From Gyrodactylus bullatarudis (taxonomy: Eukaryota > Platyhelminthes > Monogenea > Gyrodactylidea > Gyrodactylidae): a stretch of DNA of 64,000 nt. A model generated the notes under the pieces. The model ran no database searches and had not been told where the DNA came from. It saw nothing but the letters and a program-made list of their open reading frames with translations. Location: assembly GCA_012064415.1 (NCBI GenBank), contig SSNU01000106.1, positions 1 through 64,000 of the forward strand. Direction: 5' to 3'. This document shows, in pieces, positions 1 through 9,500 of this stretch; the stretch's first letter is position 1; every line of letters begins with the position of its first letter. Both the position numbers and the translations under genes were made by a program.

Positions 1-290
1 GGTAAGTTGATAAATTTGTCCACAAATTTATTGGGATACCCATTTTCCATTAAACACAACTTCAAATTCTCTATTTCCTTTGGAATTTCTTCTGGACTCG
101 CTATCCTTCTTATCCTCTTACTCAATCTAATTACTAGACCAACTTTATGTGATATAGGACTAAAACTAGCAAAATGCAGATATTTGCCAAATTCCGTCCT
201 TTTCTTGAAGATGTTTCATTGAATTGAGCCGTCATCTTTTCTAGTTAGTTTAACGTCTAAGATTCAGAGAAACTACTAATTAAAATTGAA
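1..290 (-). pseudogene. Penelope-like element reverse transcriptase fragment (runs off the left edge)
   Basis: The minus strand encodes the C-terminal part of a Penelope-like reverse transcriptase. Readable pieces include LDVKLTRKDDGS, GKYLHFASFSPISHK, RIRRIASPEE and ENGYPNKFVDKF, in that order. Each aligns with the same segments of the better preserved element at 18.6-19.9 kb, where the equivalent stretch reads LDVKLTRKEDGS and RIRRIASPEEWP. An in-frame stop just after the LDVKLTR segment shows that the copy is dead. The reading frame printed on the plus strand here (7-222) is only a shadow. The element probably continues to the left of the window towards its GIY-YIG end, which cannot be seen. 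Confidence 0.8.
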
Positions 291-328
291 AAAAATTACG
301 TCTAAATTCTAATTTTCATTGAAGAAAG

Positions 329-2023
329 ATGACTTTCAGTGATGAACGTAGGAAATATCGTAGAAATGTCCGGAGACTTTTGTCTGATGTCATGGACCAG
401 ACGACCATCCATGGTATAAAGCATTGTGTCTACAGTAAAGGTAGAACAAAGATTTACTATCAGATCCTTTTGAGTGCTTTTTCCATAATGGCTTTTATAA
501 ACTTGATTTCAGTCATTTTTGTCTATCTTGAGGATGAACAACTCTTGCAGTTGATGGAGAATACAAAATATGAAAATCCTGTCATTAAACTGTGCCAGGC
601 ACAGCCGTTAGTTAATTTTTACGAACGTGAAGAGGCTGAGTATTTCCGGAGACATTTCAAGTCAAAGTATCACACCTGGCCGTCGAGTAATGCCGGGAGT
701 GCTGAGAAAATGTCAAAATTTCGGGCCATCTTCAAAGAGGTCCGTAAGAACTGGGAAATTTACCAGAAAGAAATCTCAACTGAAAAATATCTACTCAACT
801 ATCTGACAAAACGATCAATTATCAGTATTAAGGATTTGAAACCCCCTGAGATACCAGAGAACTATTTCATCAATTGCAACGTCAATGGTATTCACTGTTC
901 AGAAATGATTTTCTTCTTTGCCCATCCATTTCATCATAATTGCTTTGAGTTGATTTTCGATGAGAATGCCGGACGCAAATTGAAGTCTTCCCTGAACCTT
1001 CACATTGAAATTGTCATTCATAAAAATGTTCGAAAGGACTTTAACAAAACTATCGAGTTTTTTAATGAAATTGACGAGAGCCGTGAAGTTAATCATCATA
1101 AACTCGATTGGCATGTGAATTCATACAACAATCGATATTACATGGTTCTCCATGACCAACTCAAAACGGTCGGCTATCCAATGTTTCAAGATGAGAACCA
1201 TGTGAGCCTTGAATTCGGCTACAAGCACACGATACGATTTATTGAACACGAAGTTGGAAGGAAGCGTAATGGAAAATGTCGACCAAAAGAGGAGCTTCTT
1301 AGATTTTATTACAACGGGGACATTTCCGAGTCGACTTATACACAAGAGAACTGTTTCTATTATTACCGGCAAGTATTGAATTTGAGAGAGTGCCGATGTG
1401 CCAATGAACGCTATTACATTCCTCTCATAATGCAGAATGAGTTTAGTGATAATGGATATTGTCATTTCTATCTGTCTTCAAATGCCAACCTCTTCAAGTT
1501 ACGAGATCGTCTCAAGTGCATGGATCAGGTTGAAAGTTTAACTAATGAAGAGGTCTTGCACAGGCTCAAGGTGAAATGTTTACCAGCCTGTGAACAGACT
1601 GATTATCAGATAAGGCTGATGAACAAGAGAAAAATTCGTGCCCTACCCAAGCGTTCCATGATTAATTCCTATAATAAGTTGGTCACTCGGTCAAAGTTGA
1701 ATTTGTACCTCGATGAAAAGAAGAGTTCTACGAAGGACTTTTTGATGATTGAACTATTGATGAATCGAAGGCGTAAGGAAACATGGAGAGTTATTGATAA
1801 TTTTGGCAAGGATACCTTTATACGGATTATCGGCGGGATATTGACCGGTTATCTTGGCTTGAAAATGTTTACAATATTTGAGATTATCGAGTTTTCCTAC
1901 TTTTCCATCTATGTTTTCATCAAGTTCCAGTGGGAAGTGAAGAAAACCCTAGAGCTGAGTCAACTATTTCCAAGTATCATTACAATCACATCAGAGGAAA
2001 GTCAGAAAAATGATTGGAAATAA
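329..2023 (+). CDS. DEG/ENaC (amiloride-sensitive sodium channel) family subunit, intronless
   Basis: A 564-residue protein with family architecture: a short cytoplasmic N terminus carrying the His-Gly gating motif (TTIHG, residues 25-29), TM1 at about 45-67, a large extracellular domain, and TM2 starting near residue 500. The cysteine-rich region is recognisable (CFYYYRQVLNLRECRC, then CLPACEQTDY). One cysteine usual in the first motif is replaced by tyrosine. The pre-TM2/TM2 stretch GGILTGYLG (502-510) followed by LKMFTIFE matches the family, but the Gly-x-Ser selectivity filter reads Gly510-Leu-Lys512. The family forms trimeric cation channels in the plasma membrane; whether this subunit conducts is doubtful. 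The ORF is uninterrupted, unlike the intron-rich neighbours, and an AATAAA overlaps the stop codon. It lies directly beside a retroelement relic, so a retrocopy origin is possible. No poly-A tract or target duplication was seen. Confidence 0.88.
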   Translation: MTFSDERRKYRRNVRRLLSDVMDQTTIHGIKHCVYSKGRTKIYYQILLSAFSIMAFINLISVIFVYLEDEQLLQLMENTKYENPVIKLCQAQPLVNFYEREEAEYFRRHFKSKYHTWPSSNAGSAEKMSKFRAIFKEVRKNWEIYQKEISTEKYLLNYLTKRSIISIKDLKPPEIPENYFINCNVNGIHCSEMIFFFAHPFHHNCFELIFDENAGRKLKSSLNLHIEIVIHKNVRKDFNKTIEFFNEIDESREVNHHKLDWHVNSYNNRYYMVLHDQLKTVGYPMFQDENHVSLEFGYKHTIRFIEHEVGRKRNGKCRPKEELLRFYYNGDISESTYTQENCFYYYRQVLNLRECRCANERYYIPLIMQNEFSDNGYCHFYLSSNANLFKLRDRLKCMDQVESLTNEEVLHRLKVKCLPACEQTDYQIRLMNKRKIRALPKRSMINSYNKLVTRSKLNLYLDEKKSSTKDFLMIELLMNRRRKETWRVIDNFGKDTFIRIIGGILTGYLGLKMFTIFEIIEFSYFSIYVFIKFQWEVKKTLELSQLFPSIITITSEESQKNDWK

Positions 2024-2049
2024 AACCATTAGTTGAAAATTTTTAAATA

Positions 2050-2067
2050 CAGTAGTACCTCCGTAAT
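2050..2067. repeat. Pogo/Tigger-like terminal inverted repeat, solo end
   Basis: The sequence CAGTAGTACCTCCGTAAT preceded by TA matches the form of pogo/Tigger transposon ends. The same 18 bases occur in inverse orientation at 30573-30590, again next to TA. No partner end was found within a few kilobases of either copy, so both look like solo or truncated ends of one family. Confidence 0.45.
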
Positions 2068-2693
2068 TAACCCCCTCTTTTCTCTACCCGTGAATTTTAT
2101 AAACATATCCTTGTCGTTACTTGAAAGTAGACGCAATATTATGTTTCAACCTAAAAAATTAGTTTCGATTGAATTTTATTTTTAGATCAAAACAGTACAA
2201 TAAACTACAAATCATGAAATTGGGAAAAAACTTCATTTTTCTCGAAAATATCTTGGGCTTGCTCTACCCCAAAAACATCCATCCCTGGTAATCACTTATT
2301 ACTAGGGCCTGAAAAAAGTACTCTTTGGTCAATTTTTACTCTTGACAAAGGACTGGCTGAGTTTTAATAATCTGAAGAAAAAATCTGCTTATCTAACCCT
2401 ATTTGAAAGATAGCTGGTACTATTTCTGTACTAAATTGTTGCCCAGTACTTTATTGTACTATTTTTTAAATTTAATCTCAGAATATGTAGTGATTCATCA
2501 AAGTCTGGTAACCAAAATCATCAAAAATATTCTAATTTGATAAAGAGCAAATTAGAAAATGATAATTATAAACAAAATTTACAATTTGAAAATATATCTT
2601 TTTGTTTAAAGCCTCTGCATAAGAGAGGCATTATTGTCTTTTTCAATTTAAAAAACCACGTGACTATGTCTGAAATTCCAAAATCTCTTTCAG
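2068..2693. other. Gene-free stretch after the channel gene
   Basis: A+T-rich sequence with no recognisable coding exon. A possible hAT-type end (TAGGGCCTGAAAAAAGTAC) begins near 2303. It resembles the inverse of the end at about 3238-3258 (GTACTATTTTTGAGGCGCTA), which would make a 0.95-kb element. The flanking 8 bp on each side do not match, so this is not called as an element. Confidence 0.3.
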
Positions 2694-2930
2694 GTTCCAC
2701 TGATGGTGCTTCCGTGGACCATAGTAAACGAAACTGCCAATTTATTGCACTCTGTTACGAAGATTATGAATGAAGCCTTCGACCGTTATGCCGCTATGAT
2801 GACTGATATGAAGTCAATGTTTGATAACAAAATCACCGCCGCCCTCGCTGGAGCCCCAGCAATAAGAGATCAATCTCAACAAATATATTATTCCTCAATT
2901 AACTACCAGTCACAATTTTCGATGAATTGA
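2694..2930 (+). CDS. Possible terminal exon of an unidentified gene
   Basis: An open frame follows a good acceptor (CTCTTTCAG ending at 2693) and runs 78 codons to a TGA. It begins VPLMVLPWTIVNETANLLHS and continues with a helical, methionine-rich segment (FDRYAAMMTDMKSMFD). The composition looks coding and the frame is longer than the local background. No family is recognised and no upstream exon with matching phase was found. It could be a fragment of the possible 2303-3258 transposable element, or chance. Confidence 0.25.
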   Translation, partial: VPLMVLPWTIVNETANLLHSVTKIMNEAFDRYAAMMTDMKSMFDNKITAALAGAPAIRDQSQQIYYSSINYQSQFSMN

Positions 2931-3251
2931 TGGCTATATTCCAGATATCGAGCTTTCATCATCTAAGAAAATAGCATCTAGAGCGTAGCCTTTTATTGGA
3001 TAATATTTCTTCATGATTCTCAAATTTCAACTAAAATGATATTTGTAAGATATGCACAAGAACAGTTAAAGGGTCAATTTCTATGACGGAATAAAATTTG
3101 AACAAAAATCAGAAATTATTTTGACACAAGATTGACTAAAAATTCAGCAACAATTTACGGTAGAGGACTATTTTTTAACTCAAAATCCCTTTTCTACTTA
3201 TCTTTCAGTTTATAAGATATTAATTTTCATCTTTTTTGGTACTATTTTTGA

Positions 3252-3330
3252 GGCGCTAATGATTGGTGATGAATTTATCATTCCTGTATTACAGGAATCC
3301 AATGATCAATGATTAGTAATCATTAGCGCC
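3252..3330. repeat. Short palindromic repeat
   Basis: GGCGCTAATGATT at 3252-3264 is repeated inverted at 3318-3330. A second perfect inverted pair is nested inside it (ATTCCTGTATTACAGGAAT, 3280-3298). It may be a hairpin relic of a small MITE. Confidence 0.6.
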
Positions 3331-3377
3331 CATTATAAACTCCCATGTAATTAATATAAAGTTAATATAATATATAC

Positions 3378-4277
3378 TTGAATTAAAGAGGGGGAGGGGG
3401 ATTCACACTCAGTCCTCATTGAAGATTGACAAAGTCATATACAATGATGAATATTCTGAACACGGCTTAGGTTTTCATTTTAAAATTCACTCAAATTATA
3501 TTTGAACAGAAATATAACAAGATGGATAATAATAAGGTTCGATTCTCGGAGAAGGTGTTCCAGAATATTCCTAACCAAAGTAAAGCTAATTGATATGAAG
3601 TTGGGAATCTAGGATTTTTACAGAAATCTCGATACTTTCATCAAGAATTCGAATTTTTTTAAAAATTTTTGGAATCCTACTCATGTTGGCCATTTTTACC
3701 ATTTGAAGAAAAAAATTCTGAAAAAAATTTTTTCAATGAAATGATGGCCATTTTTCAAATTTCCATTTGGCGCCAAAACCCTATTTTTTCGAACTTTGAA
3801 CTAGAAAAGCATCTTTTGATCAACCTAGAACATTCAAATCAATAAAATTTTTGGTTCAAAGTTCGAAAAAATAGGGTTTTGGCGCCAAATGGAAATTTGA
3901 AAAATGGCCATCTTTTCATTGAAAAAATTTTTTTCAGAATTTTTTTCTTCAAATGGTAAAAATGGCCAACATGAGTAGGATTTCTAAAATTTTTTTAAAA
4001 ATTCGATTTCTTGATGAAAGTATCGAGATTTCTGTAAAAATCCTAGATTCCCAACTTCATATCAATTAGCTTTACTTTGGTTAGGAATATTCTGGAACAC
4101 CTTCTCCGAGAATCGAACCTTATTATTATCCATCTTGTTATATTTCTGTTCAAATATAATTTGAGTGAATTTTAAAATGAAAACCTAAGCCGTGTTCAGA
4201 ATATTCATCATTGTATATGACTTTGTCAATCTTCAATGAGGACTGAGTGTGAATCCCCCTCCCCCTCTTTAATTCAA
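3378..4277. repeat. 900-bp near-perfect palindrome containing a family-A foldback element
   Basis: Two arms of about 428 bp are inverted copies around a spacer at about 3806-3851. Both arms start with TTGAATTAAAGAGGGGG at the outside and reach GGCGCCAAA and GTTCGAAAAAATAGGG next to the spacer. By eye only scattered differences separate the arms. The inner part (about 3583-4072) is a copy of a foldback family seen again at 27.1, 29.2 and 41.8 kb. Its diagnostic end reads AGCTAATTGATATGAAG. The outer 205 bp of each arm are not shared with those other copies. No coding capacity was found. Confidence 0.85.
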
Positions 4278-4365
4278 TTATAGTATAGAATACTTTGAAT
4301 GGTATATGCTATATACACCATGTCATGTACAGGTATGATAAAAAGTATATATGATGTATTATTCT

Positions 4366-4418
4366 AGTACAAAGTTAGTACAAACACTGAATTTCAGGCT
4401 TTATACTAACTTTGTACT
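4366..4418. repeat. Perfect 15-bp inverted repeat
   Basis: AGTACAAAGTTAGTA (4366-4380) and its exact reverse complement (4404-4418) could form a hairpin with a 23-nt loop. No further function is visible. Confidence 0.55.
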
Positions 4419-4818
4419 GATTCAGGCTTTGTAGGGTAACATATGTAAAAAAGACCAACTCGATAAAAAATAATCGACCCTCTACTATGAGGTAGCAATA
4501 CCGAATTTGTAATTTTAAAAATCCCAGCATCTACTTTAAATCATAAAATGTTTTTCAGTCATGGGATTGAAATGACCTCTTGAATTATTAAATAACCGTT
4601 ATTTGTAGGAAAAACGTTTTGTTCCATTATGGAATCTGAAATCTTCAATAAAAATTAGTAAAAGTAGATTTAGTTTGTGAATTCAGTAATTTATTAATCT
4701 ATAAGAATTTTCAGACAGAAATAGAAACGTAAATGATTGTTTAAAATTTATTGAAAGTTGCTTCCTCGTAGTTTTATTCAAGAACAAAATATTTAGCGTA
4801 GCTTAAGGATTGTTATAT

Positions 4819-5482
4819 TTATTTAAACCTTTTCCTGTTGGCTTCCAGTGTTAGAGATTTTCTCAACTGGCGTGTTTCTCCCGAAGTCAAAAAAGTCAAC
4901 ATTGCACAAATCCATGTTGTCGTCGGGGCTATATAAAACCAAACTGTACTCGATTTGGCATGTATTGAACGCCGATAAAGGCTAACTGTAGCAATCAACA
5001 ATGCAACTGAAGTAGAAAACTTATTAGTAAAACAAGCTTACACGGTATAAACAAGAGCCCGAAAACAATCCAGTTCCAAATCTTGACGTCACCCATACCC
5101 AAGTTGATTGCTTGCAGAATAAATATGACCAAGATGAAGGCAAAAGCTGTCCACAAAAGGGTCGAAACAGTATCTACATTATATTTGTATTAGTTAAGAG
5201 AATGGCTCACAGAATAATAGTTTCTCATACGATTCAATTTCAACTAGAAAAAAAAAGAATGAAACTCATTAAAACTCTGTTCAACATACTTCCACTGTCT
5301 GTGGCTAAAGATTCAATAGTTAAGCCTTCTAGTTCGTAAGAGATATTCTTGCCTCTCTTGAGCGATTCATATTGCTGATTTGATTCAACACTTCCGCCGA
5401 GAATAAACACCAGAGCAAAGAAAATAAGGGCCAGGGCATAGTAAGAGTATGATCGCCCTATGAAAGCATTGACACGTATCAT
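4819..5482 (-). CDS. Small multi-pass membrane protein, 3 exons
   Basis: Exons on the minus strand are 5290-5482, 5042-5173 and 4819-5006. Donors are GTATGT and GTAAGC, acceptors end TGTAG and TTCAG, and phases match at both junctions. The product is about 168 residues. It has four hydrophobic segments: near the N terminus (ALALIFFALVFILGG), then LLWTAFAFILVIFIL, WIVFGLLFIPFALLIATV and VWFYIAPTTTWICAMLTFL. A hydrophilic loop with an NIS glycosylation site lies between the first two, and the tail is basic (ANRKRFK). No family is recognised; the layout recalls tetraspan proteins in general. The second intron is only 35 nt. It is divergent from the four-pass gene at 5684, 201 bp away. Confidence 0.7.
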
Positions 5483-5683
5483 AAGTTAATTTGTGCTGAA
5501 TTAGTGAGAAATCTAAAAACTTCGTATAAATTATTTCAACATTTTTACGCAATTAAACCCATACAAATAGTAACTGGAATTGATTGAAAAAATTGGCAAG
5601 TCTGTAAAGGCGCAATATAAAGCTAAAGTATTCATAGGAAACTTTAAATATATTCTAAGGGATTCAACTCTAAAAGGTTTGTG
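5483..5683. promoter_or_regulatory. Shared promoter region of two divergent membrane-protein genes
   Basis: The 201 bp between the two start codons must hold both upstream regions unless there are distant 5' exons. No clear TATA box or other factor site was identified. The assignment is by position only. Confidence 0.4.
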
Positions 5684-6201
5684 ATGAATGCAAAGAAACC
5701 ATACAATTTTAATCAAGATGAATTCGAATTAAGATCAGCACAAAAGAGTTTTGCCCTTAGGGGTACTCTCTTTATTGCAATCCTCTTATGTATATCAACG
5801 ATAGCAGTTTGTCTAGCCTACGAAGTCAAATTCTCGAGTAAGCTCATCTTGTTTTGATCATCATTTTTCTTCCTTTAGGCGTTCACATGAGTTGTTTTGT
5901 TTTTTCGTTGGCCCTTGTCATTACATCAGCTTTTCTCATCTGGCTGAACAACTGGAAGGCTGACGTATTCTCAATATTGCTGTTCATGGTTGCTGGTGTT
6001 ATAGAGACAGCCTGTTGTTGTTATATGAAAGCAGGGGCTAGTACAATACTCGAAATACTATTGCCAGTTATAGCGATATCGTTAACATTTGTTATTTACG
6101 CTCAGATAAGTCTCTTTATGGAGGGTCTGACCTTTTTAAATGTTTTCGAGACTACATACACCCTGATCGTTAACAAGAGCCGCAAGACTCAGAATAAATA
6201 A
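5684..6201 (+). CDS. Small four-pass membrane protein, 2 exons
   Basis: Exons 5684-5837 and 5879-6201 are joined across a 41-nt intron (GTAAGC donor, CTTTAG acceptor, phase preserved). The product is 158 residues. It has an N-terminal hydrophilic segment (MNAKKPYNFNQDEFE), four hydrophobic stretches (LFIAILLCISTIAVCLAY, CFVFSLALVITSAFLIWL, ILLFMVAGVIETACCCYM, ILEILLPVIAISLTFVIY) and a basic tail (NKSRKTQNK). I do not recognise the family and see no clear sequence similarity to the divergent neighbour. The shared topology and promoter may still mean co-expression. An AATAAA at 6204-6209 directly follows the stop. The ATG at 5684 is the first in frame. Confidence 0.72.
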
Positions 6202-6526
6202 TCAATAAAAACATTTTCTTCATTGACACGTAAAGAAATTCTTTTTTTTCAATTACCAGATTTATTTTTATGTAGTGATAACTCTACTTTCGAGTAGTTG
6301 CTTATTTAATATAATTTTATTTCGTATTGCTAGAAAAATGTTTTTTACGTGGGAAATTAGTAGAGACAAGTCGTGTATGGTACACTTTATACATTATTCA
6401 ACTGATCCTGGAGTAATTTGAGCATTGTATTAACAATTAATATATATATTTTATTATGGAAAAAAATATCAAAAAGAAATGCAATGATTTTCATACAAAA
6501 AAGGGAGTTTTTTTATCAAATCAATT
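6202..6526. other. Short intergenic spacer between convergent genes
   Basis: A+T-rich spacer separating the plus-strand membrane protein from the minus-strand polyhomeotic stop codon. It holds the 3' ends of both transcripts; nothing else was seen. Confidence 0.5.
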
Positions 6527-9500
6527 TTAGTTAATCTTGGAGAGGTGATCAGATAACTTGAGAGCAGGACCAATCTTCATCCCGATCACTGGAGAGATGA
6601 ACTGATCCTTTGATAAGAGTAACAAGGCCTCCCCATCGATTTCATTTTGCTGAAAGCAGTGAGAGTATGAGGCACAACCTGGAATGCTTTTGACGAACTC
6701 TACGACCTCTTCTATGCCCCAAGTTTGAATGATTTTTCGAGTTAGTTTTGATGGGTCAAATCGATTCTCGGGACAAGCTTCGACAACCTCGACCACTTGT
6801 TTGGCAGGTTCAGGCAGAGGTTTATTTTCAACTTGAGGTTTTTCATTTGGCTTTTGTACGATTTCTTTCTTTGGTAGCTCTTCAGTAACTACAGGGGTTT
6901 GTGGCTCTGAAATAAGATCGGGTACTGTAGCTGTTAATGTCTGCTCGGGTATTGGAACTCTTTCATAGATCTTGGGACTTTTCTCTTCTGTCTGTAGTTC
7001 GTGGGGAGTTGGTGGGAGCTTGATTGTAATCTTTGGCGATGTTTTCGATGTTGAGTTCTTTCTATTCCTCGACTTTTGCATTTTTTGATGAGTTTTTGAT
7101 TGGCTTGTATTACTACTGACAGGTGGCGAAATGGTGAGCTTAACAAATTCTTGGCAGGATGTCTCTTCACGTGAATGATTCGCGCGGGATTTGCCATGAG
7201 AACCTGATCTTGTCAAGGACTTGCTATTAGTAGTATTATTGTTGTTTCTATCGGATGCTTCAAGGTTGCAGGCTTTAAATAGGGCGGCTTCGACAATAGA
7301 CATGCCGTTCTTTGTGGGAAATGGTTTGTCACTCTCGTAAATCACATAGCCGTCAATATAATGAGTGAGAATTTTACGTTTTTCATCGTACAAGATCTCA
7401 GCTGACAGTAATGGTTCAGATCTAATCGGCTTTGATGGTCTTTTGAAGTTATTCTAAAAATAATAAAGCTTGATTATTATGTTTTCACAAAATGTAATCA
7501 ATCTGAATTGCTAGAGAGAATATGTATTTTACTAAAGCTAGTTGACATGAAGATGAGAACTTAAAATTCCATAATGAAATAAGCCAAAAAGTTGTGGAAG
7601 TTTAAAAGAATTTTCCAAAAAATTATGCTATTTTTCGAATTTCAGAAACGCATCAAGTCTCCACTCTTTCAACATTCGGACCAAAAATTTTCATCGATTT
7701 CGAAAATTCAAAGCAATTGGAGGCTGATGTTTCGGATCACCAATAAACGAAGATTTCGAATTCGCCTCTAGAAGTTCACAAAAATTCGTGACTGCTGTGG
7801 GAAATTGAAATATTTGAATTTCTCAATTATCTTCGTCTATTTTTGATCCGAAATATTAGCATCCAATTGCTTCAAATTCTCGAAAAAGAGCCTAATTTTG
7901 ATCAGATTGAATGTTTTTGGGAAATTCTTTTAAAATCCCACAACTTATTGGCTCATTTCATTATGGAATTTTAAAAAGTATTTTTTCCTGACTTTCCGGA
8001 GAAAAAATATTGAGTTTTTTTGTAAAAATAGTAAGTTCTCATCTTCATGTCAACTAGATAAACACTAAGAATATGGCTAATAAAGTTCAGAGAAAATCGT
8101 AATGAAAATCTAAATAGTTGGATTTCTCATTGATGATTTAAGAGCTAGAATTCAAAAACCATTGCAGTGAAATGAGTAAAATTATGATATGAAATTGAAA
8201 AGATCAATGATTGCCTAATTTTACCATTTGAAGGAAAGAATTATTTTCATTGAAAATATGATAATTTTCCAAACTTCAATTTGACGCCTAATTCCCCTTT
8301 TTTGAGCTTTGAGCTTTTAAAGTTTTTATAGATTTGAAAGTGGGAAAGTGGTCAAGAAAATCAGATATGCTAAATCTGTTCTAATTCATACACTCATTAT
8401 CGCTTGATCATTTTCACTACTTGAAAATCAATGGAATTTCGATAATAACTGAGCAAAATAGAATTCAAAGGATTTCAAGCTCATTTTGTCTTAAGCTTTT
8501 AAAATTTTCCACTTTCGATTCGATGTACGATTACAGGCCTTCAAAAAAAGGGCAGAGGACTTAAATATTTTCATTACACTCTAGCCAAGTCACTAATATA
8601 TTGAATTGGCATAGACCGTATATGCTAACAGGCATAGACCGAAAAGGGGCAGAGAGGTAAAATATTTTTGTTGGGGTATTTGCAAAATTGGTGACTTGGA
8701 CCTTCCCACATAGAACAGCTTGGAATATAAAGTTTTGAGAGTATTTGGAGAAGGTCTCTTTTGCTTTCTCTTTAACAAAAGATCTTTCAGCTTGCTCTCG
8801 ATTCTCTCTTTAGAAATTGTAGGTATCTATAGAGATATTCATACAAATGTTTGATTTTTTCACAAGTAAGATTATGAGCTTTCTTTAGTACAAACGGGCT
8901 ACTTGATATTCCAGTCAAGGATAAATAGTAATAACTTGTCCATTAGTCGGCACTCAAATTCTTTCAGCATTTTCAAGAGTAAGATTAGAATTTATGTTAA
9001 TTGACAGTATGCTTTATATCTGCAAATGGGAAGGTCCAAGTCACTAATTTTGCAAATACCCCTATTTTTGTTACACTTTAGGTTTTCGTTACATTTTAGG
9101 CACAACATATGAATATGATAGAACAACATACATTCGATTCATTAGTTTGTTTGGATATATTGATAGACTTTTCCGAAGCATTATCAAGGGATAACTCGAG
9201 ACTTTCATTTGAATTAGTTCGTAGGTTGGTATTCAGATTGTTCACAAGGTTGCCAATTTCATTCTCAGTATTGTTCATCTCTTTATTCCTGAAAAAAATT
9301 AACAGATTTGAAAATTTTTTAAGTTCCCAAGCAAAACATATCTGCATCTGACAAAAAAGTATTCATTTTCTAATGGAACTAACTTTGTTTGAATTAACTG
9401 CTATCTATTTTTTACATAATTTGCTATATTTCCCAAGTATCCTAACACAGAATTTCTAGACATGAAAACATTTATCGTCGAAATATTCTAATTTGAGAAA

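Noticed and set aside
7..222. 71-codon plus-strand frame at the window start
   Set aside because: It is the complement of a Penelope reverse transcriptase fragment that reads on the minus strand.
899..1465. Minus-strand frames of 71 and 114 codons
   Set aside because: They lie within and opposite the DEG/ENaC coding sequence and have no motif of their own.
2303..3258. A hAT element inferred from similar inverted ends
   Set aside because: The flanking 8 bp do not match and the ends are only partly similar. Left as a possibility in the gene-free entry.
3538..3548. B-box-like GGTTCGATTCT in the palindrome arm, suggesting a tRNA gene or SINE
   Set aside because: No A box lies at the right distance upstream, and the flanks cannot fold as a cloverleaf. 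The match occurs once per arm because the arms are copies.
9109..9351. Plus-strand 80-codon frame
   Set aside because: The minus strand here is a phase-consistent polyhomeotic exon; this is its shadow.
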